A stretch of 64,000 nucleotides of DNA from contig NZ_BHZC01000001.1 of the NCBI RefSeq assembly GCF_003865135.1, positions 62,001-126,000 of the forward strand. Direction: 5' to 3'. The notes under the pieces are model-generated. The model worked only from the letters and a program-made list of their open reading frames with translations, had not been told where the DNA came from and ran no database searches. The DNA comes from Streptomyces chrestomyceticus JCM 4735. GTDB lineage: Bacteria; Actinomycetota; Actinomycetes; Streptomycetales; Streptomycetaceae. The number at the start of each line of letters is the position of its first letter. Positions within the stretch are counted from its first letter, which is position 1. Of this stretch, positions 53,969 to 63,398 are shown in pieces. The position numbers were made by a program, and so were the translations under genes.

Positions 53969-54910
53969 ATGGATGAAGTCAGCGTTCCCGCGGCCGTCGT
54001 GTCTTCGGAGCAGTCGAGTGAGTTGCTGGGCTATCCGCCTGATGCTCGGCTGCTGATCATCAACTGCGATGACTTCGGGATGTATCCAGCGATCAACGCC
54101 GCGGTGATCGAGTCGGTCGAAGAGGGCATCGCCAGTTCGTGCAGCCTGATGGTCCCGTGTCCTGGGGCGCCGGAGGCTATGAAATTGCTCAGTCGACGGC
54201 CGCAGATCCCGTTCGGGATTCACCTCACCTTGGTGTGCGAGATGCCCGGCATCCCGTGGGGGCCGGTGGTCGCCAAAGAACGAGTTCCCTCACTGCTGGA
54301 CGCTGCAGGCGCACTGTTCTCGCCGACGCCTGCCGGCCGGGCGACCTTGCTCGGCCGGGCTCGGCTCGATGAGATCGAACTTGAGTTCCGTGCCCAGATC
54401 GATGCCGTCGCCGACGCTGGGCTCACGCCGACCCACCTGGACTTTCATTGCCTGGCTGATGGCGGCCGCGACGACATCCTCGACCTGGCCGTAGTGCTGG
54501 CAGCGGAGTACGGCCTGGCAGTCCGGGTCTGGCTCGAACCTGGGCGCCAGGCGATGCGGAGACGCGGGCTGCCGGTCACCGACAACGACTTCGTGGACAG
54601 CTTCTCCCTCGGCATTGAAGGCAAGGCGGCCCGATACGCTCAGATGCTGCGTGACCTGCCTGCCGGGCTCAATGAATGGGCGGTGCATCCCAGTCTGGGC
54701 GACAAGGAGTCGCAGGCCGTCGACGGTGGCTGGCCCGTGCGCCGGACGGACTACGAGTTCCTGACATCGCCGCAGGCCCGTGAGGTTCTCCAGCAGGAGG
54801 ACATAGCCGTGATCGACTACCGAACGATTCAGCGCGTCTGGTCCCAGAGCCTGAGTCCTCGACGGCAGACCGGGCCCGTCGTCCCTGCGGACGACGGGCC
54901 GCTGAGCTGA
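53969..54910 (+). CDS. YdjC/ChbG-type carbohydrate deacetylase
   Basis: 313 residues from ATG 53969; the ribosome-binding site is weak. Metal-site motifs are clear: LIINCDDFGMYPAINAA (Asp pair), FGIHLTLVCEMPGIPWGP (His) and LTPTHLDFHCLADGG (THxDxH). Family members remove acetyl groups from chitooligosaccharides or related sugars. The last ten residues (QTGPVVPADDGPLS) lie over a hairpin next to the IS21 end, so the original C-terminus may have been altered by insertion. Confidence 0.9.
   Translation: MDEVSVPAAVVSSEQSSELLGYPPDARLLIINCDDFGMYPAINAAVIESVEEGIASSCSLMVPCPGAPEAMKLLSRRPQIPFGIHLTLVCEMPGIPWGPVVAKERVPSLLDAAGALFSPTPAGRATLLGRARLDEIELEFRAQIDAVADAGLTPTHLDFHCLADGGRDDILDLAVVLAAEYGLAVRVWLEPGRQAMRRRGLPVTDNDFVDSFSLGIEGKAARYAQMLRDLPAGLNEWAVHPSLGDKESQAVDGGWPVRRTDYEFLTSPQAREVLQQEDIAVIDYRTIQRVWSQSLSPRRQTGPVVPADDGPLS
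54873..54900 (+). terminator. hairpin at the end of the YdjC-type gene
   Basis: GGCCCGTCGTCC and GGACGACGGGCC with a CTGC loop, inside the last codons of the deacetylase gene. Could terminate both this gene and the convergent IS21 helper gene. Confidence 0.55.
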
Positions 54911-54919
54911 CTGTGAGGC

Positions 54920-55704
54920 TCAGCCTGCGACGGCCGGTTGTTCGGCTCGCGCGCGGGCGGTGGCCAGACGGTAGGAATCGGCGCCGGTCCCGATGATCGT
55001 GCCGTTGAGGATGAGACGGTCGACGATCGCGGCGCAGAGACGGGGATCGGTGTAGGTCTTCGTCCCCCTCCGAACGCTTCGTTGGAGGCGATCGCAACGC
55101 TGTTCTTCTCCTCGCGCTCGGTCAGCACCTGGATGAGGAGTTCGGCGCCGTGACGGTCGAGTTCCATGTAGCCAAGCTCGTCGATGCAGAGGAGATCGAC
55201 GCGGCCGTAGCGGGCGATGGTCTTGTTGAGCTTCTTCTCGTCCGCGGCCTCGACCAGCTTCGTGGCCAACGTGCAGCGGACGCGGTAGCCCTTCATCGCA
55301 GCCTCGGTGCCCAGGGCGATGAGCACGTGGGACGTGCCGGTGCCGGAGCTTCCGATCAGGCAGAGGGGCTGGCTCTTCTTGATCCATTCGCCGCTGGCGA
55401 GCGCATGGACGGTGGCCGCGCCGATGTTCGGGTTGGCGTCGAAGTCGAAGGCCCGCAGGGACTTCTCCCGTGGGAAGCCGGCTGCCTTGATGCGCCGTTC
55501 TGAACGGCGGCGGGCCCGGTCGTCGCACTCGGTCATCAGCAGTTCGGCGAGGAAGCCGCGGTAGGTCACCTGGTCCTTGACCGCCCTGTCGGCGATCTCG
55601 TTGAACTCGTTGCGGATCGAGGGCAGCCGCAGCGGGCGGCAGGCGGTGTCGATCGCTGCGTCGGCGGCCTGCTCGGTCAAGCCCCGCCGGCGGGGCAGAT
55701 TCAC
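54920..55704 (-). pseudogene. istB: IS21 helper ATPase IstB, frameshifted and Walker A altered
   Basis: ATG 55704 overlaps the end of istA. DnaC-like ATPase: RLPSIRNEFNEIADRAVKDQ, YRGFLAELLMTECDDRARRR, Walker A at LIGSSGTGTSHVLIALG where the essential Lys (GTGKSH) is Thr, Walker B LLCIDELGYMELDRHGAEL, then SVAIASNEAFGG. About two bases are missing near 55065, and the end (TYTDPRLCAAIVDRLILNGT; SYRLATARARAEQPAVAG) lies in a second frame. Inactive on two counts. Confidence 0.88.
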
Positions 55705-57330
55705 TGGGCTTCTCCCTCACGGTGTTCGCTGCCGCTGGTGCGGCGGCGGAGCAGTTGGCCATAAGGGGTCACCGACGGGAGCGGCCTGGTGTCCGGCGGG
55801 AGGTGCGCGAGGCGCCACTCGTGCAGCGAGGTGACGGTGGCTGGCGTCTGCCCAGGAAGCGCCGGGACGGATGCGCCGGTGACCGGCTCGTTTTCTGCCT
55901 GGGCGGCCTTGCGGGCCTCCAGGGCAACGGGGTCGGCGGTCAGGGCTCCGGCCCGCAGTGCGGTGGCCAGGCCCGCGACCACGTGCTCGTGGGCGAGGTG
56001 CCGGTTCAGCAGCAGGACCTCGATCAATGCCCGGGTGCCGTCCCGCTCGCCATGAGCCTTGCGGGCCGGGACCCACCAGGCGCCGTGGGTCGGGGTGAAC
56101 TTGCCTGCGGAGCGGGCCTGTTTCAGAGCCGTAGCACCAGGGAAGGTGCCGGGCTTGCGGATGAGGGCTTCGAGGTAGTGGTCCAAGTCCAGGCGGCGGC
56201 TGCCCTTCGCGATCAGCCTCTCGTGGCGGGCTACCTCAACGTTCCTGTCATAAACCACCAGGTGAGAAGCGTGCAGGACGACGCGCACCCGCTTGCCGAT
56301 CAGACGGGTCGGGACCGAGTAGCGGTTGGTGCGGGCGGCGATCTGGCTGTAGCGGTCGGCCCGTGGCGTGAACAGGCGGCCGGTCTCGAACGGCTCTTCC
56401 GCAGCGGCATCAGCAGCCGCTGCTCGACGGCGAAGTATTCGTCGACGGTCCGCGGCCGTGAGCCGATCCGGCGATGCCCGTCGTGCAGGTTCCACTGGTC
56501 GACCATCTCGTTCAGCTCAGCGAGGGAGTCGACTTGCGGGACGGGCGTGAAGTGGTTGCGGCGGAAATAGCCGATCATTCCTTCCACGCCGCCCTTCTCA
56601 TGGGCGCCTTCGATGCCAGGGCGGCAGTAGAAACTCTCGATGTTGAAGTGCGAGCGGAAGGCGATCCACCGGTCACTCTCCACCCGGGCCCTGTTCAGCC
56701 CCACCACCTTGGCGACGGTCGACTTCAGGTTGTCGTAACGGATCTTGCTTCGAGGGGCACCGCCCAGCGTGCGATGCGCGAGCACGTGTCCTTCGGAGAA
56801 GGCTTCCTGGCCGCAGGAGGCGAAGATGCGGTGGACGGCCTTGCCTGAGTAAGGCAGGCGGAGCGAGAACAGGTAGCAGGTCACCCGCCCGCCGGCCAAG
56901 CGCACGGTCACGTCGCCGAAGCCGACCTCCGCCTTGTGACCGGGCAGGTGGGTCTGCGGCACGAAGGCTTCAACGGGGGCTTTGCCCGCGGCTGCGAGGA
57001 TCTCCGGCTTCCGGTCGGAGACGTAACGCCGGACCATCTGGTAGGACACATCGGCACCGTGTTCCTCGATGAGCCGGTGATCCGTGTGATCGTATGCCGC
57101 TGTTTGCGCGGCGCGTCGAGGTCCGTCCGCAGCATCTCGTCGACCACCGGCTTGTACGGATCCAGCGCAGTTGGCCGCTGCGGCAGTTTCTTCCGGGGCT
57201 CCGGCCAGACGGAGTCCACGGCCTTCTTGACTGTCCTCCACGAGATGTTGTACTTGCACTCAAGCTCGCGCATTTTCGTGCCGGCACGGTAGTCATGTCG
57301 GATCGCCGCGTACAGCTCGACCTTGGACAT
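55701..57330 (-). pseudogene. istA: IS21 transposase IstA, two frameshifts
   Basis: ATG 57330: SKVELYAAIRHDYRAGTKMR, HTH ECKYNISWRTVKKAVDSVW. Shift near 57090 to EEHGADVSYQMVRRYVSDRK, AEVGFGDVTVRLAGGRVTCY (the first catalytic Asp of AEVDFG is Gly here), KIRYDNLKSTVAKVVGLNRA (second Asp), GAHEKGGVEGMIGYFRRNHF (Glu). Shift near 56400 to the C-terminal part (RLIGKRVRVVLHASHLVVYD; LEVLLLNRHLAHEHV-type text) to 55701. Usual IstA length, but dead. Element ends not clearly identified. Confidence 0.88.
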
Positions 57331-57380
57331 CTGCGGTATGACCAGGACCTTTCACCAGGAGCATCCCGGTGCTTCCCTGC

Positions 57381-57770
57381 TCCCCGGTCCACGACGGCCG
57401 GCCACCGCACCCGCTGCCCGCCATGCGGTACATGTACCGCTGCGCACCGCTCAGCGCTACCCGGCCGGGGTTCGTACAACGCCCGACCGTCGGCGCCGAA
57501 CTGCCCGAGTCCCGTCATCAGACCGGCCCCCACGGCGACCTCTTGCGGCGTGGCGCGGGTGATGTCCAGCAGCAGGACGAGACCCGCTGGTGCGCCGCCG
57601 CCAGCAGATGATGCCAGGCCGCGCCCCGGTGCCTGTCCGCTCCCCGACGACGCATCGGGGTGGAATCCGGGACGAGCCGGGGGCATCACCGATGAGCAGC
57701 GCGCGGTGCGGCGGTGAAGGTTGCCCCAGCGCGCAAGCCGCACCGACCCGTTCCGATGCGTTCCAGGGAG
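57381..57770. repeat. 390-bp dispersed repeat, copy 2 (with 15521-15912)
   Basis: Same orientation as copy 1. Ends at CAGGGAG, the ribosome-binding site of the serine hydrolase at 57777. Contains GGTACATGTACC (palindrome) and on the minus strand the GQFGADGRALY remnant. Confidence 0.8.
57450..57590 (-). pseudogene. fragment of the small repeated hypothetical gene
   Basis: LVLLLDITRATPQEVAVGAG then LMTGLGQFGADGRALYEPRP. Closer to the copy at 15590 than to the intact copy at 43906. No start. Confidence 0.6.
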
Positions 57771-57776
57771 CCACCG

Positions 57777-58844
57777 ATGACCCCGTGTTCTCGCACCATC
57801 CGCCGTCTGGCCACCACCGGCGTAGCACTGGCTGCACTGGTCACCGCCCCCGCGGCCACGGCCGTGCCCGGCCCGTCTGCCCCGCGTGCCTCTCCCAGCA
57901 CCCGTGGCCCGGCCGCCGTGAGGGCGCTGCTGGCCACCTTGCCCGACCGGGTGACGGACGCGGCCTTGGTGCGGGTGGCCGGCCGGGGCCTGCAGCCTCC
58001 GTATACCGGGAGAGCCGGGCGGGTGGCGGCGGGCGGGCGTTTCCCGGTGGGCAGCGTGACCAAAGTCTTCACCGACGCCGTGGTGCTCCAGTTGGTCGCC
58101 GAAGGCCGGATCGGCATCGACGAGCCCGTCCGTCCCCGTCTGCCCGAGGTGATTCCGGCCGCCTACGCGGGCGTGACGGCGCGTCAGCTTTTGGACCACA
58201 CCAGCGACCTGCCCCGCCCGGCCCGGGTGCCACTGGACCCGTACGCGGTGGTGGCCGCCTCCTTCGCCGCGGACGCGACGGCGCATCCCGGCCGGATCCC
58301 GGCTCCCGGAACCGTCCAGCAGTACAACGGGCTGAACAGCTTCGTAGCCGGCCTGCTGGTGGAGCAGGTCACCGGCCGCCCCTTCGTCCGCGAGCTCGAC
58401 CGGCGGATCCTGCGCCCGCTGGGCCTGCGCCACACTGGGCTCTCCGAAGATCCAGTAATCGCATGGGCCTGGTCGGAGGGCGGGCTGGTCTCCACCCCGG
58501 CCGACCTCGACACGTTCCTCAGAGCGCTGCTGGAGGGCAGGCTCCTGCCACCAGGCCGGCAGCGGCACCTCTTCGAAGTGCCCGCGGTGCCCAGCGCGCC
58601 CGAGAACACCAGCTGCCCCACGTCCGCGGCCTGCTTCAGCGCCGGCGGGCTGATGAGGATCGACCTGAACGGAGTCGAGGTGTGGGGCAAAACCGGCTCC
58701 AGCGGCGGCTGGACCAGCGGCGTCTTCGCGAGCGCGGGCCAGCACCGCCGGTCGGTCCACCTGTTGCGGCCCGGCGCTGCGGCCACCTCCGCACAGCAGC
58801 GGGCCCGCGTCGAGGCAGTGGTCAAGGCGGCCCTGCTCGGGTGA
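57777..58844 (+). CDS. secreted serine hydrolase (beta-lactamase/DD-peptidase fold)
   Basis: 355 residues from ATG 57777 (CAGGGAG 6 nt upstream). Signal peptide RRLATTGVALAALVTAPAAT ... ATAVPGP. Class C/DD-peptidase motifs: SVTK (S-x-x-K, in RFPVGSVTKVFTDAVVLQLV), YNGLN (Y-x-N type, in QQYNGLNSFVAGLLVEQVTG) and GKTGSS (K-T-G). The HTSDLPR segment after LLDHT is also typical. Exported; cleaves peptide or ester bonds in or near the cell wall, exact substrate unknown. Promoter lies in the 390-bp repeat. Confidence 0.9.
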   Translation: MTPCSRTIRRLATTGVALAALVTAPAATAVPGPSAPRASPSTRGPAAVRALLATLPDRVTDAALVRVAGRGLQPPYTGRAGRVAAGGRFPVGSVTKVFTDAVVLQLVAEGRIGIDEPVRPRLPEVIPAAYAGVTARQLLDHTSDLPRPARVPLDPYAVVAASFAADATAHPGRIPAPGTVQQYNGLNSFVAGLLVEQVTGRPFVRELDRRILRPLGLRHTGLSEDPVIAWAWSEGGLVSTPADLDTFLRALLEGRLLPPGRQRHLFEVPAVPSAPENTSCPTSAACFSAGGLMRIDLNGVEVWGKTGSSGGWTSGVFASAGQHRRSVHLLRPGAAATSAQQRARVEAVVKAALLG

Positions 58845-59150
58845 GCCGCATGTTGTTGTCCGGGGACCGGGCCCTGCAGGCGATCAAGCCGCACGACGTG
58901 ATCCCACCCATGACCGCCCACCAAGCGAGCGGCGAGCCGGGGGGGGCGGGCGTTCGCCCTGCCGTACAGCGCGAACGAGGACTGCGACCCGCCCCGGCAA
59001 CAGCAATGAGTGTGGGCCGGACGAGCCGGTTCCGCGGTCAGCGTCCAGGCGGTGGTGTTACCGGCGCCGCAGGCCGGACCATGTACCGCTGCGCACCGCT
59101 CAGCGCCATGGGGCGACGGACGGATGCGCGTCGGTCCCCGCTGCCGGGGT
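58845..59150. other. no gene seen
   Basis: About 300 bp after the serine hydrolase. It carries CCATGTACCGCTGCGCACCG, the motif also found in the 390-bp repeats, but no coding sequence. Confidence 0.4.
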
Positions 59151-59520
59151 TCAGGGGACATCGCCGTCCCAGTCCCCCGCCCCGCGTCTCCCGGCCGGGG
59201 CCCGTACAGCGCCCGCCCGCCGGCACCGAACTGCCCGATCTCCGTCATCAGCGCGGCGCCCGTGGCGATCTCCTGCGGCGTAGACCCGGCCGCGCAGCAG
59301 TTCCTCATCCCTGCCCCTGTCCATACTGGCCAGGCTCCCAGCACCCACCGACAACGCGGGCACCCTTCACCCGGTCAGAGAAGGGTGGACCGGTCCGTCG
59401 ACCCCGGGGCGGCGGTCAACGGCTGAACACCTGCGGGTAGCGGATGTGCCGGCGGTAGTGGTCGTCGTCGGCGAGCTCGTACCACGGCTCGCCGCGCTTC
59501 AGGCGCGGGAGCGTGGTGGC
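59150..59520. repeat. dispersed repeat, copy 2 (with 43990-44410)
   Basis: Same order as copy 1: hypothetical gene remnant, then replication-relaxation-like C-terminus. Has an internal deletion of about 85 bp and a small insertion near 59405-59465. Confidence 0.65.
59151..59328 (-). pseudogene. small repeated hypothetical gene with internal deletion
   Basis: Starts MDRGRDEELLRGRVYA at 59327-59325 like the intact copy, then jumps to EIATGAALMTEIGQFGAGGR in another frame; the AELVGGPLDSLLLD segment is missing. Confidence 0.6.
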
Positions 59521-59820
59521 CGGCACCGCGAGGGTGATGCCTTCGACGTCGCGGGCGAGAGCTTTCAGGCGGCGCTGGAGGCGGTGTTCGGGCAGGCCGG
59601 TCAGGACGACGTGCAGGGTCGGGAAGAGGCCGCTGCGGGTGTAGCCGTGACGAGCCCGAAAGTCGTACGAGCGGCCGACGGTGCCACGGGCGCCTTCCCA
59701 GACGCGGCGGCCGGCGTAGCGCTCGTAGTCCCGGGCCTCCTGGGCCGGGCGCGGACTCGCACGCAAAGGTTCTGCGTCTTCGCAGTTCATGTCCCGGGCA
59801 CCGCGCATTCGCTGCGCCAC
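59416..59820 (-). pseudogene. replication-relaxation-like protein, C-terminal part
   Basis: 134 codons: DYERYAGRRVWEGARGTVGR, SYDFRARHGYTRSGLFPTLH, VVLTGLPEHRLQRRLKALAR, DVEGITLAVPATTLPRLKRG and the end HYRRHIRYPQVFSR. The VLTGLP-RLQ-RL pattern and the closing W-ELAD segment resemble the replication-relaxation family of actinobacterial plasmids and integrative elements, usually 250-350 residues. The N-terminal wHTH half is missing; the first 30 codons come from a repeat shared with 61.7 kb. Confidence 0.5.
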
Positions 59821-59920
59821 ACGGTCCGGCAGTGCTCACGCCAGAGACCTCGACGCCAGGACACCGAGATGAACCGAGATGAAAGAACCACGGACACCGA
59901 ACTGCGAGTCGGCACCCTCC
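59771..59920. repeat. 140-bp dispersed repeat, copy 1 (with 61704-61840)
   Basis: CTTCGCAGTTCA, then GCTGCGCCACACGGTCCGGC and CAGACACCGAACTGCGA-like text recur at 61704-61840 in the same orientation with about 85 percent identity by eye. Confidence 0.65.
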
Positions 59921-60056
59921 CGCCGGTCCACGGCTGGCCCTCCTGGCCCGCCCGGACACCGGCCACGAGGCGATCGAGGTGGGCGGGGTGGGCGGGGTGC
60001 TGATACGGACCGGCTCCGCCGAGACGGTGCCCGGCGGAGCCGGTCCGTACGGTGTG

Positions 60057-60317
60057 TCAGGTGTGCCGCTTGGCCCACAGCGGGGTGATGGCGGCGAGCA
60101 GGACGGCCGCGATGCCGACCTGGAAGGTGTGGCGGATCCAGTCGATACCGCCGGTGTCGCGCACGCCGAAGGCGGTGGCGAGCGCATTGCCGGCGACGGC
60201 GCCGACCATGCCCAGGATGATCGTCAGCCACAGGGGGACGGGCTGCCGGCCGGGCAGGACCAGCTTGGCCAGCAGCCCGACGACGAGCCCCGCGATGACG
60301 GCCCACAGGAACGACAC
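60057..60317 (-). CDS. GlsB/YeaQ/YmgE-type membrane protein
   Basis: 86 residues from GTG 60317 (AAGGAG 6 nt upstream). Three membrane helices: SFLWAVIAGLVVGLLAKLVL, LWLTIILGMVGAVAGNALAT and TFQVGIAAVLLAAITPLWAK. The GLLAKLVLPGRQP turn and GMVGAVAGN are family signatures. Small stress-associated membrane protein; function unknown. Monocistronic. Confidence 0.9.
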   Translation of the reverse strand: MSFLWAVIAGLVVGLLAKLVLPGRQPVPLWLTIILGMVGAVAGNALATAFGVRDTGGIDWIRHTFQVGIAAVLLAAITPLWAKRHT

Positions 60318-60528
60318 GACGACTCCTTCCGCTGGAGGTGCACCCTCGGACACCTGTGCGTGTGCCCCTCGCGGCCCGCCCTACGCCCCGCAATATGACC
60401 ATTCGGTCACCGATCTCCATCTCCCGCTCAGAAAACGGTCACCTGACGGTACTGTCCCGGAAAACCGTTGATGCCGCCCGTCTTCCGGACATCGGAGGAT
60501 GTAACGGCACCTGTACACAGGGGACTTG

Positions 60529-61428
60529 ATGTTACGTATGCAGCGCACCCGCCGTCGTATCCGCCCGGCCCTGGCCGCCGCCACCGTCGCGGCCTCGCTC
60601 GCCCTGCCGCTCACCGCCTCCGGCGCGGCCGTCGCGGCGCCGGCCACGGACACCGCGCCGGCGCAGCCCCGGCCCGCCTCGGAGCGTACGGCGATGTACG
60701 CCCGCGACCACGACGGCGTGCTGTGGCAGTACGGGGGCACGGGATGGACCCTTCCGCCGTTCCAGCCGCGGACGAGAATCGGCGGCGGCTGGGACCAGTA
60801 CGTGAAGATCACCTCGCTCGGGGGGACGTCGGCCGACGGCACGGGGGACGTCGCGGCCGTCGACAAGAGCGGCAAGCTGTACTTCTACGAGGGCAGCGGC
60901 AACCCGTCCGCGCCGTTCAAGGCGTCGCAGGCCATCGGGTACGGCTGGGACCGGTACACCAGCATCACGGGTGCGGGCGACGCCAACAACGACGGCAAGA
61001 ACGACCTCGTGGCCCGCGACGCCGACGGCGGCCTCTACTTCTACGCCGGTACGGGCAAGCCCTCCGCCCCGTTCGCGCCGCCGGTGCGAGTGGGCGGCGG
61101 CTGGCAGGTCTACGACCGCCTGACCACCTTCGGAGACGGCCTCCTGGCCCGCGACACGGACGGCGTGCTCTGGAAGTACCAGGCCACCGGCTCCAGTGAC
61201 CCTTCCCGGCCCTTCGAGAGCCGGGTCCGCGTGGGCGGCGGCTGGAACGTCTACGCCGACTTCGTCGGCATCCGGGACCTGGACGGCGATCAGTTGCCCG
61301 ACCTGGCCGCCCGCGACCTCGACGGCAACCTGTCGGTCTACCAGGGACTGCGCTACCACGGTGAGGTCGTTCCCAACAAGGCCATCCCGGTCGGCGGCGG
61401 CTGGAACATCTACGACCTCCTGTTCTGA
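60529..61428 (+). CDS. secreted repeat protein (FG-GAP/VCBS-like)
   Basis: 299 residues from ATG 60529 (ATG 60538 also possible). Signal peptide RRIRPALAAATVAASLALPL ... SGAAVAAP. Then five repeats of about 50 residues, each with ARDxDGxLxxYxGTG and VGGGWxxY: RIGGGWDQYVKIT, AIGYGWDRYTSIT, VRVGGGWQVYDRLT, VRVGGGWNVYADFV, IPVGGGWNIYDLLF. DANNDGKNDL and DLDGDQLPDL are Ca-binding-like loops. Probably a secreted five-bladed propeller or lectin-like protein with no enzyme domain. Related in style to the repeats of the proteases at 38.6-42.3 kb. Confidence 0.88.
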   Translation: MLRMQRTRRRIRPALAAATVAASLALPLTASGAAVAAPATDTAPAQPRPASERTAMYARDHDGVLWQYGGTGWTLPPFQPRTRIGGGWDQYVKITSLGGTSADGTGDVAAVDKSGKLYFYEGSGNPSAPFKASQAIGYGWDRYTSITGAGDANNDGKNDLVARDADGGLYFYAGTGKPSAPFAPPVRVGGGWQVYDRLTTFGDGLLARDTDGVLWKYQATGSSDPSRPFESRVRVGGGWNVYADFVGIRDLDGDQLPDLAARDLDGNLSVYQGLRYHGEVVPNKAIPVGGGWNIYDLLF

Positions 61429-61436
61429 CCCGCTCC

Positions 61437-61469
61437 GGCCTGCTCCGGCCCGGCCGGCCGGAGCAGGCC
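61437..61469 (+). terminator. hairpin after the secreted repeat protein
   Basis: GGCCTGCTCCGGCC and GGCCGGAGCAGGCC with a 5-nt loop, 8 nt after the stop. Perfect 14-bp arms. Confidence 0.75.
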
Positions 61470-62218
61470 CGCCGCACGCCCGGCACGCCCCGGCCGCCTG
61501 AACACGGACAAAGCGCTCACGGAGGCTGGCCTTGATCGTGTGACTCCGGTTCACCAGCTTGCCGGCGCGGCCGGTTCCACCGTCCTGGACACGGCGTACG
61601 CGGCGTACTCCGCGCCGGTCGCCCAGGCCGACACGTGCCGCGACGGCACCGTACGGCACCGGCTGCGTGCCGAGGCCGCTGCGGACTCGCACCGAAGTGT
61701 CCTGCGGCTTCGCAGTTCACCTCCCGGGCACCCCACACTCGCTGCGCCACACGGTCCGGCAACGCTCACGCTCAAGGCCCCGGCACCAGGACACCGAGAC
61801 GAAAGAGCCACAGACACCGAACTGCGAATCGGCACTTGGGAGCAATTGCGCACCGTCGGCAAAGGCCAGCGCTCTCCGCTCGCCGCCTTGGCCAAAGACA
61901 AGGCAGGCGTCCCAACGTGAGTGCTGCCGCCGGGGCGGGCGGAGCACCAAACACTGCGCCCGCCCGGTCGACGCATCCAGCCGCAACACCCGAATCCTCC
62001 CGGCGAACGTGCAGGTCATCATGGACGCGGACTGGAGGCTGCTGGTCGCTGCGGCGCATCCGGTATCCAGCACAACGAGCAGCATCAGGCGTCTGCGCCG
62101 CAGCGCCGGCAGCCCTCCCGGATACGACAATGGCCCCGGTGGCCGCGCCGGGAGCACCACCCCGCCACTATGGCCGGACACAGGCGCAGGACCTGCTCAA
62201 CACCGTGGAGACAGCTGT
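61470..62218. other. decayed region with a dispersed repeat
   Basis: About 750 bp. Holds the 61704-61840 repeat. Minus-strand text near 61800 (SQFGVCGSFVSVSW) mirrors that of 59.9 kb, implying a shared ancestral gene fragment. No intact gene. Confidence 0.4.
61704..61840. repeat. 140-bp dispersed repeat, copy 2 (with 59771-59920)
   Basis: Same orientation as copy 1. Both copies end a few bases after CCGAACTGCGA, and both sit beside unrelated genes. Confidence 0.65.
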
Positions 62219-62803
62219 ATGACGACCACCACCTCGACCACGACGGCCGCGCGCGCCGTGACCGACACGCTTCAGCCCCGCAACGTCCTCGTGGCAGGCA
62301 TGTCGGGCATCGGCTGGGCGGCCGCGGGTGACTGGACCGGCCTGCCGTGGGGCCTGCTCGGCGCGCTGTGCGCCGGTCTCGTCCCGGCCGGATACATCGA
62401 GTGGCAGCGCAAGCGCGGTACCTGGGGTGACCGGCACGTCGTCGACCGTACGAAGCGCGGCCCCATCTTCCTGGTGATCCTGACGTCCGTCGGGTTCGGG
62501 GCGCTCGTCATGGTCCTCGGCCACGCCCCGACCGGCATCCTCGTCGCCATGCTTGCCCTGTGGGCCATGACCGTGGTCCTCCTGGCCGTGAACACGGTCT
62601 GGAAGATCTCCGTGGATTCCGCCGTCGCCTCCGCGGTCCCCGCCCTACTCGCCGTCGTGCACTCCCCCTGGTGGCTGCTGGCCTACCTGCTCACCCTCGC
62701 AGTGTGCTGGTCCCGGGTCACGCTGGCCTACCACACCATCGCGCAGACCATAGCCGGCGCGTCCTGCGGCGCGATCACCGCCGCCGCGTTCCTCCTGGCC
62801 TGA
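62219..62803 (+). CDS. PAP2-like membrane protein
   Basis: 194 residues from ATG 62219 (GGAGACAGCTGT). Five or six membrane helices: GLLGALCAGLVPAGYIEWQR, PIFLVILTSVGFGALVMVLG, ILVAMLALWAMTVVLLAVNT, ASAVPALLAVVHSPWWLLAY. The motif VWKISVDSAVAS and the closing SRVTLAYHTIAQTIAGASCG correspond to PAP2 phosphatase motifs 2 and 3 (S-H and SR-x5-H-x3-D); the usual His of motif 2 is Asp (SVDSA) and the usual Asp of motif 3 is Gln, so catalytic competence is doubtful. Family members act on lipid or polyprenyl phosphates. Confidence 0.8.
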   Translation: MTTTTSTTTAARAVTDTLQPRNVLVAGMSGIGWAAAGDWTGLPWGLLGALCAGLVPAGYIEWQRKRGTWGDRHVVDRTKRGPIFLVILTSVGFGALVMVLGHAPTGILVAMLALWAMTVVLLAVNTVWKISVDSAVASAVPALLAVVHSPWWLLAYLLTLAVCWSRVTLAYHTIAQTIAGASCGAITAAAFLLA

Positions 62804-62820
62804 CCCGGCAGGCAGACAAC

Positions 62821-62850
62821 GGCGCCCCGGGCCTCCCGGCCCGGGGCGCC
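62821..62850. terminator. hairpin after PAP2-like gene
   Basis: GGCGCCCCGGGCC and GGCCCGGGGCGCC, perfect 13-bp arms with a TCCC loop, 17 nt after the stop. Confidence 0.8.
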
Positions 62851-62864
62851 ACGGCATTCATACC

Positions 62865-63290
62865 GTGCTCATGCGGAATGGGACTTCGACTGCCTCCTGG
62901 GGCTGTAGGCAGGGGGGCGGCGCCGCGGTCGCCAACCGGGCGGACACAGCACCGGAGTCGGCCTTCGTCCTGCTGCGGCTGGCCGAGGACATCATCCGGC
63001 CCGCCACGGCCGCAGACCGGGAGGCCGACGCGTGCGCGGACCTCTTCGTGCTGGACGAGGCCGGGGGCGTGCCGCTGTCCGCGCTGCGGGACTGAGCACG
63101 GGACTCCCCCACCACGCGGCGCAGGACATCGCCCGCAGCATCTTCCGCTTCACGGCGAACGCCATCCCCGACCCCGACCACCCAGACACCGCCGACACCC
63201 TGGAGGCGATACGCGACGAGCACCTGGTGCTGGCCCACGCCATGCACTCCGCACCCGGTGCGCACCGGCAGCCGACGGCTCACTCACCCA
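62865..63290 (+). pseudogene. hypothetical gene fragments in two frames
   Basis: From 62865 one frame gives FVLLRLAEDIIRPATAADRE, ADACADLFVLDEAGGVPLSA and a stop near 63095. The next frame then reads DIARSIFRFTANAIPDPDHP and TLEAIRDEHLVLAHAMHSAP. Together they look like one short gene with a frameshift near 63095. No family recognised. Confidence 0.35.
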
Positions 63291-63398
63291 GCGGTCAGAA
63301 GCGGAATGAAGCGGATGCGGCGAGCGATGAGAACCTGAAGGTCTCTCGCACGGGGAAGACTTGGAGTACATGCCGACAGCGGGGAGGGAACACTGTCC

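Noticed and set aside
57381..57770. Treating the 390-bp repeat as an insertion sequence
   Set aside because: It has no transposase and no terminal inverted repeats; it reads as promoter plus gene remnant duplicated.
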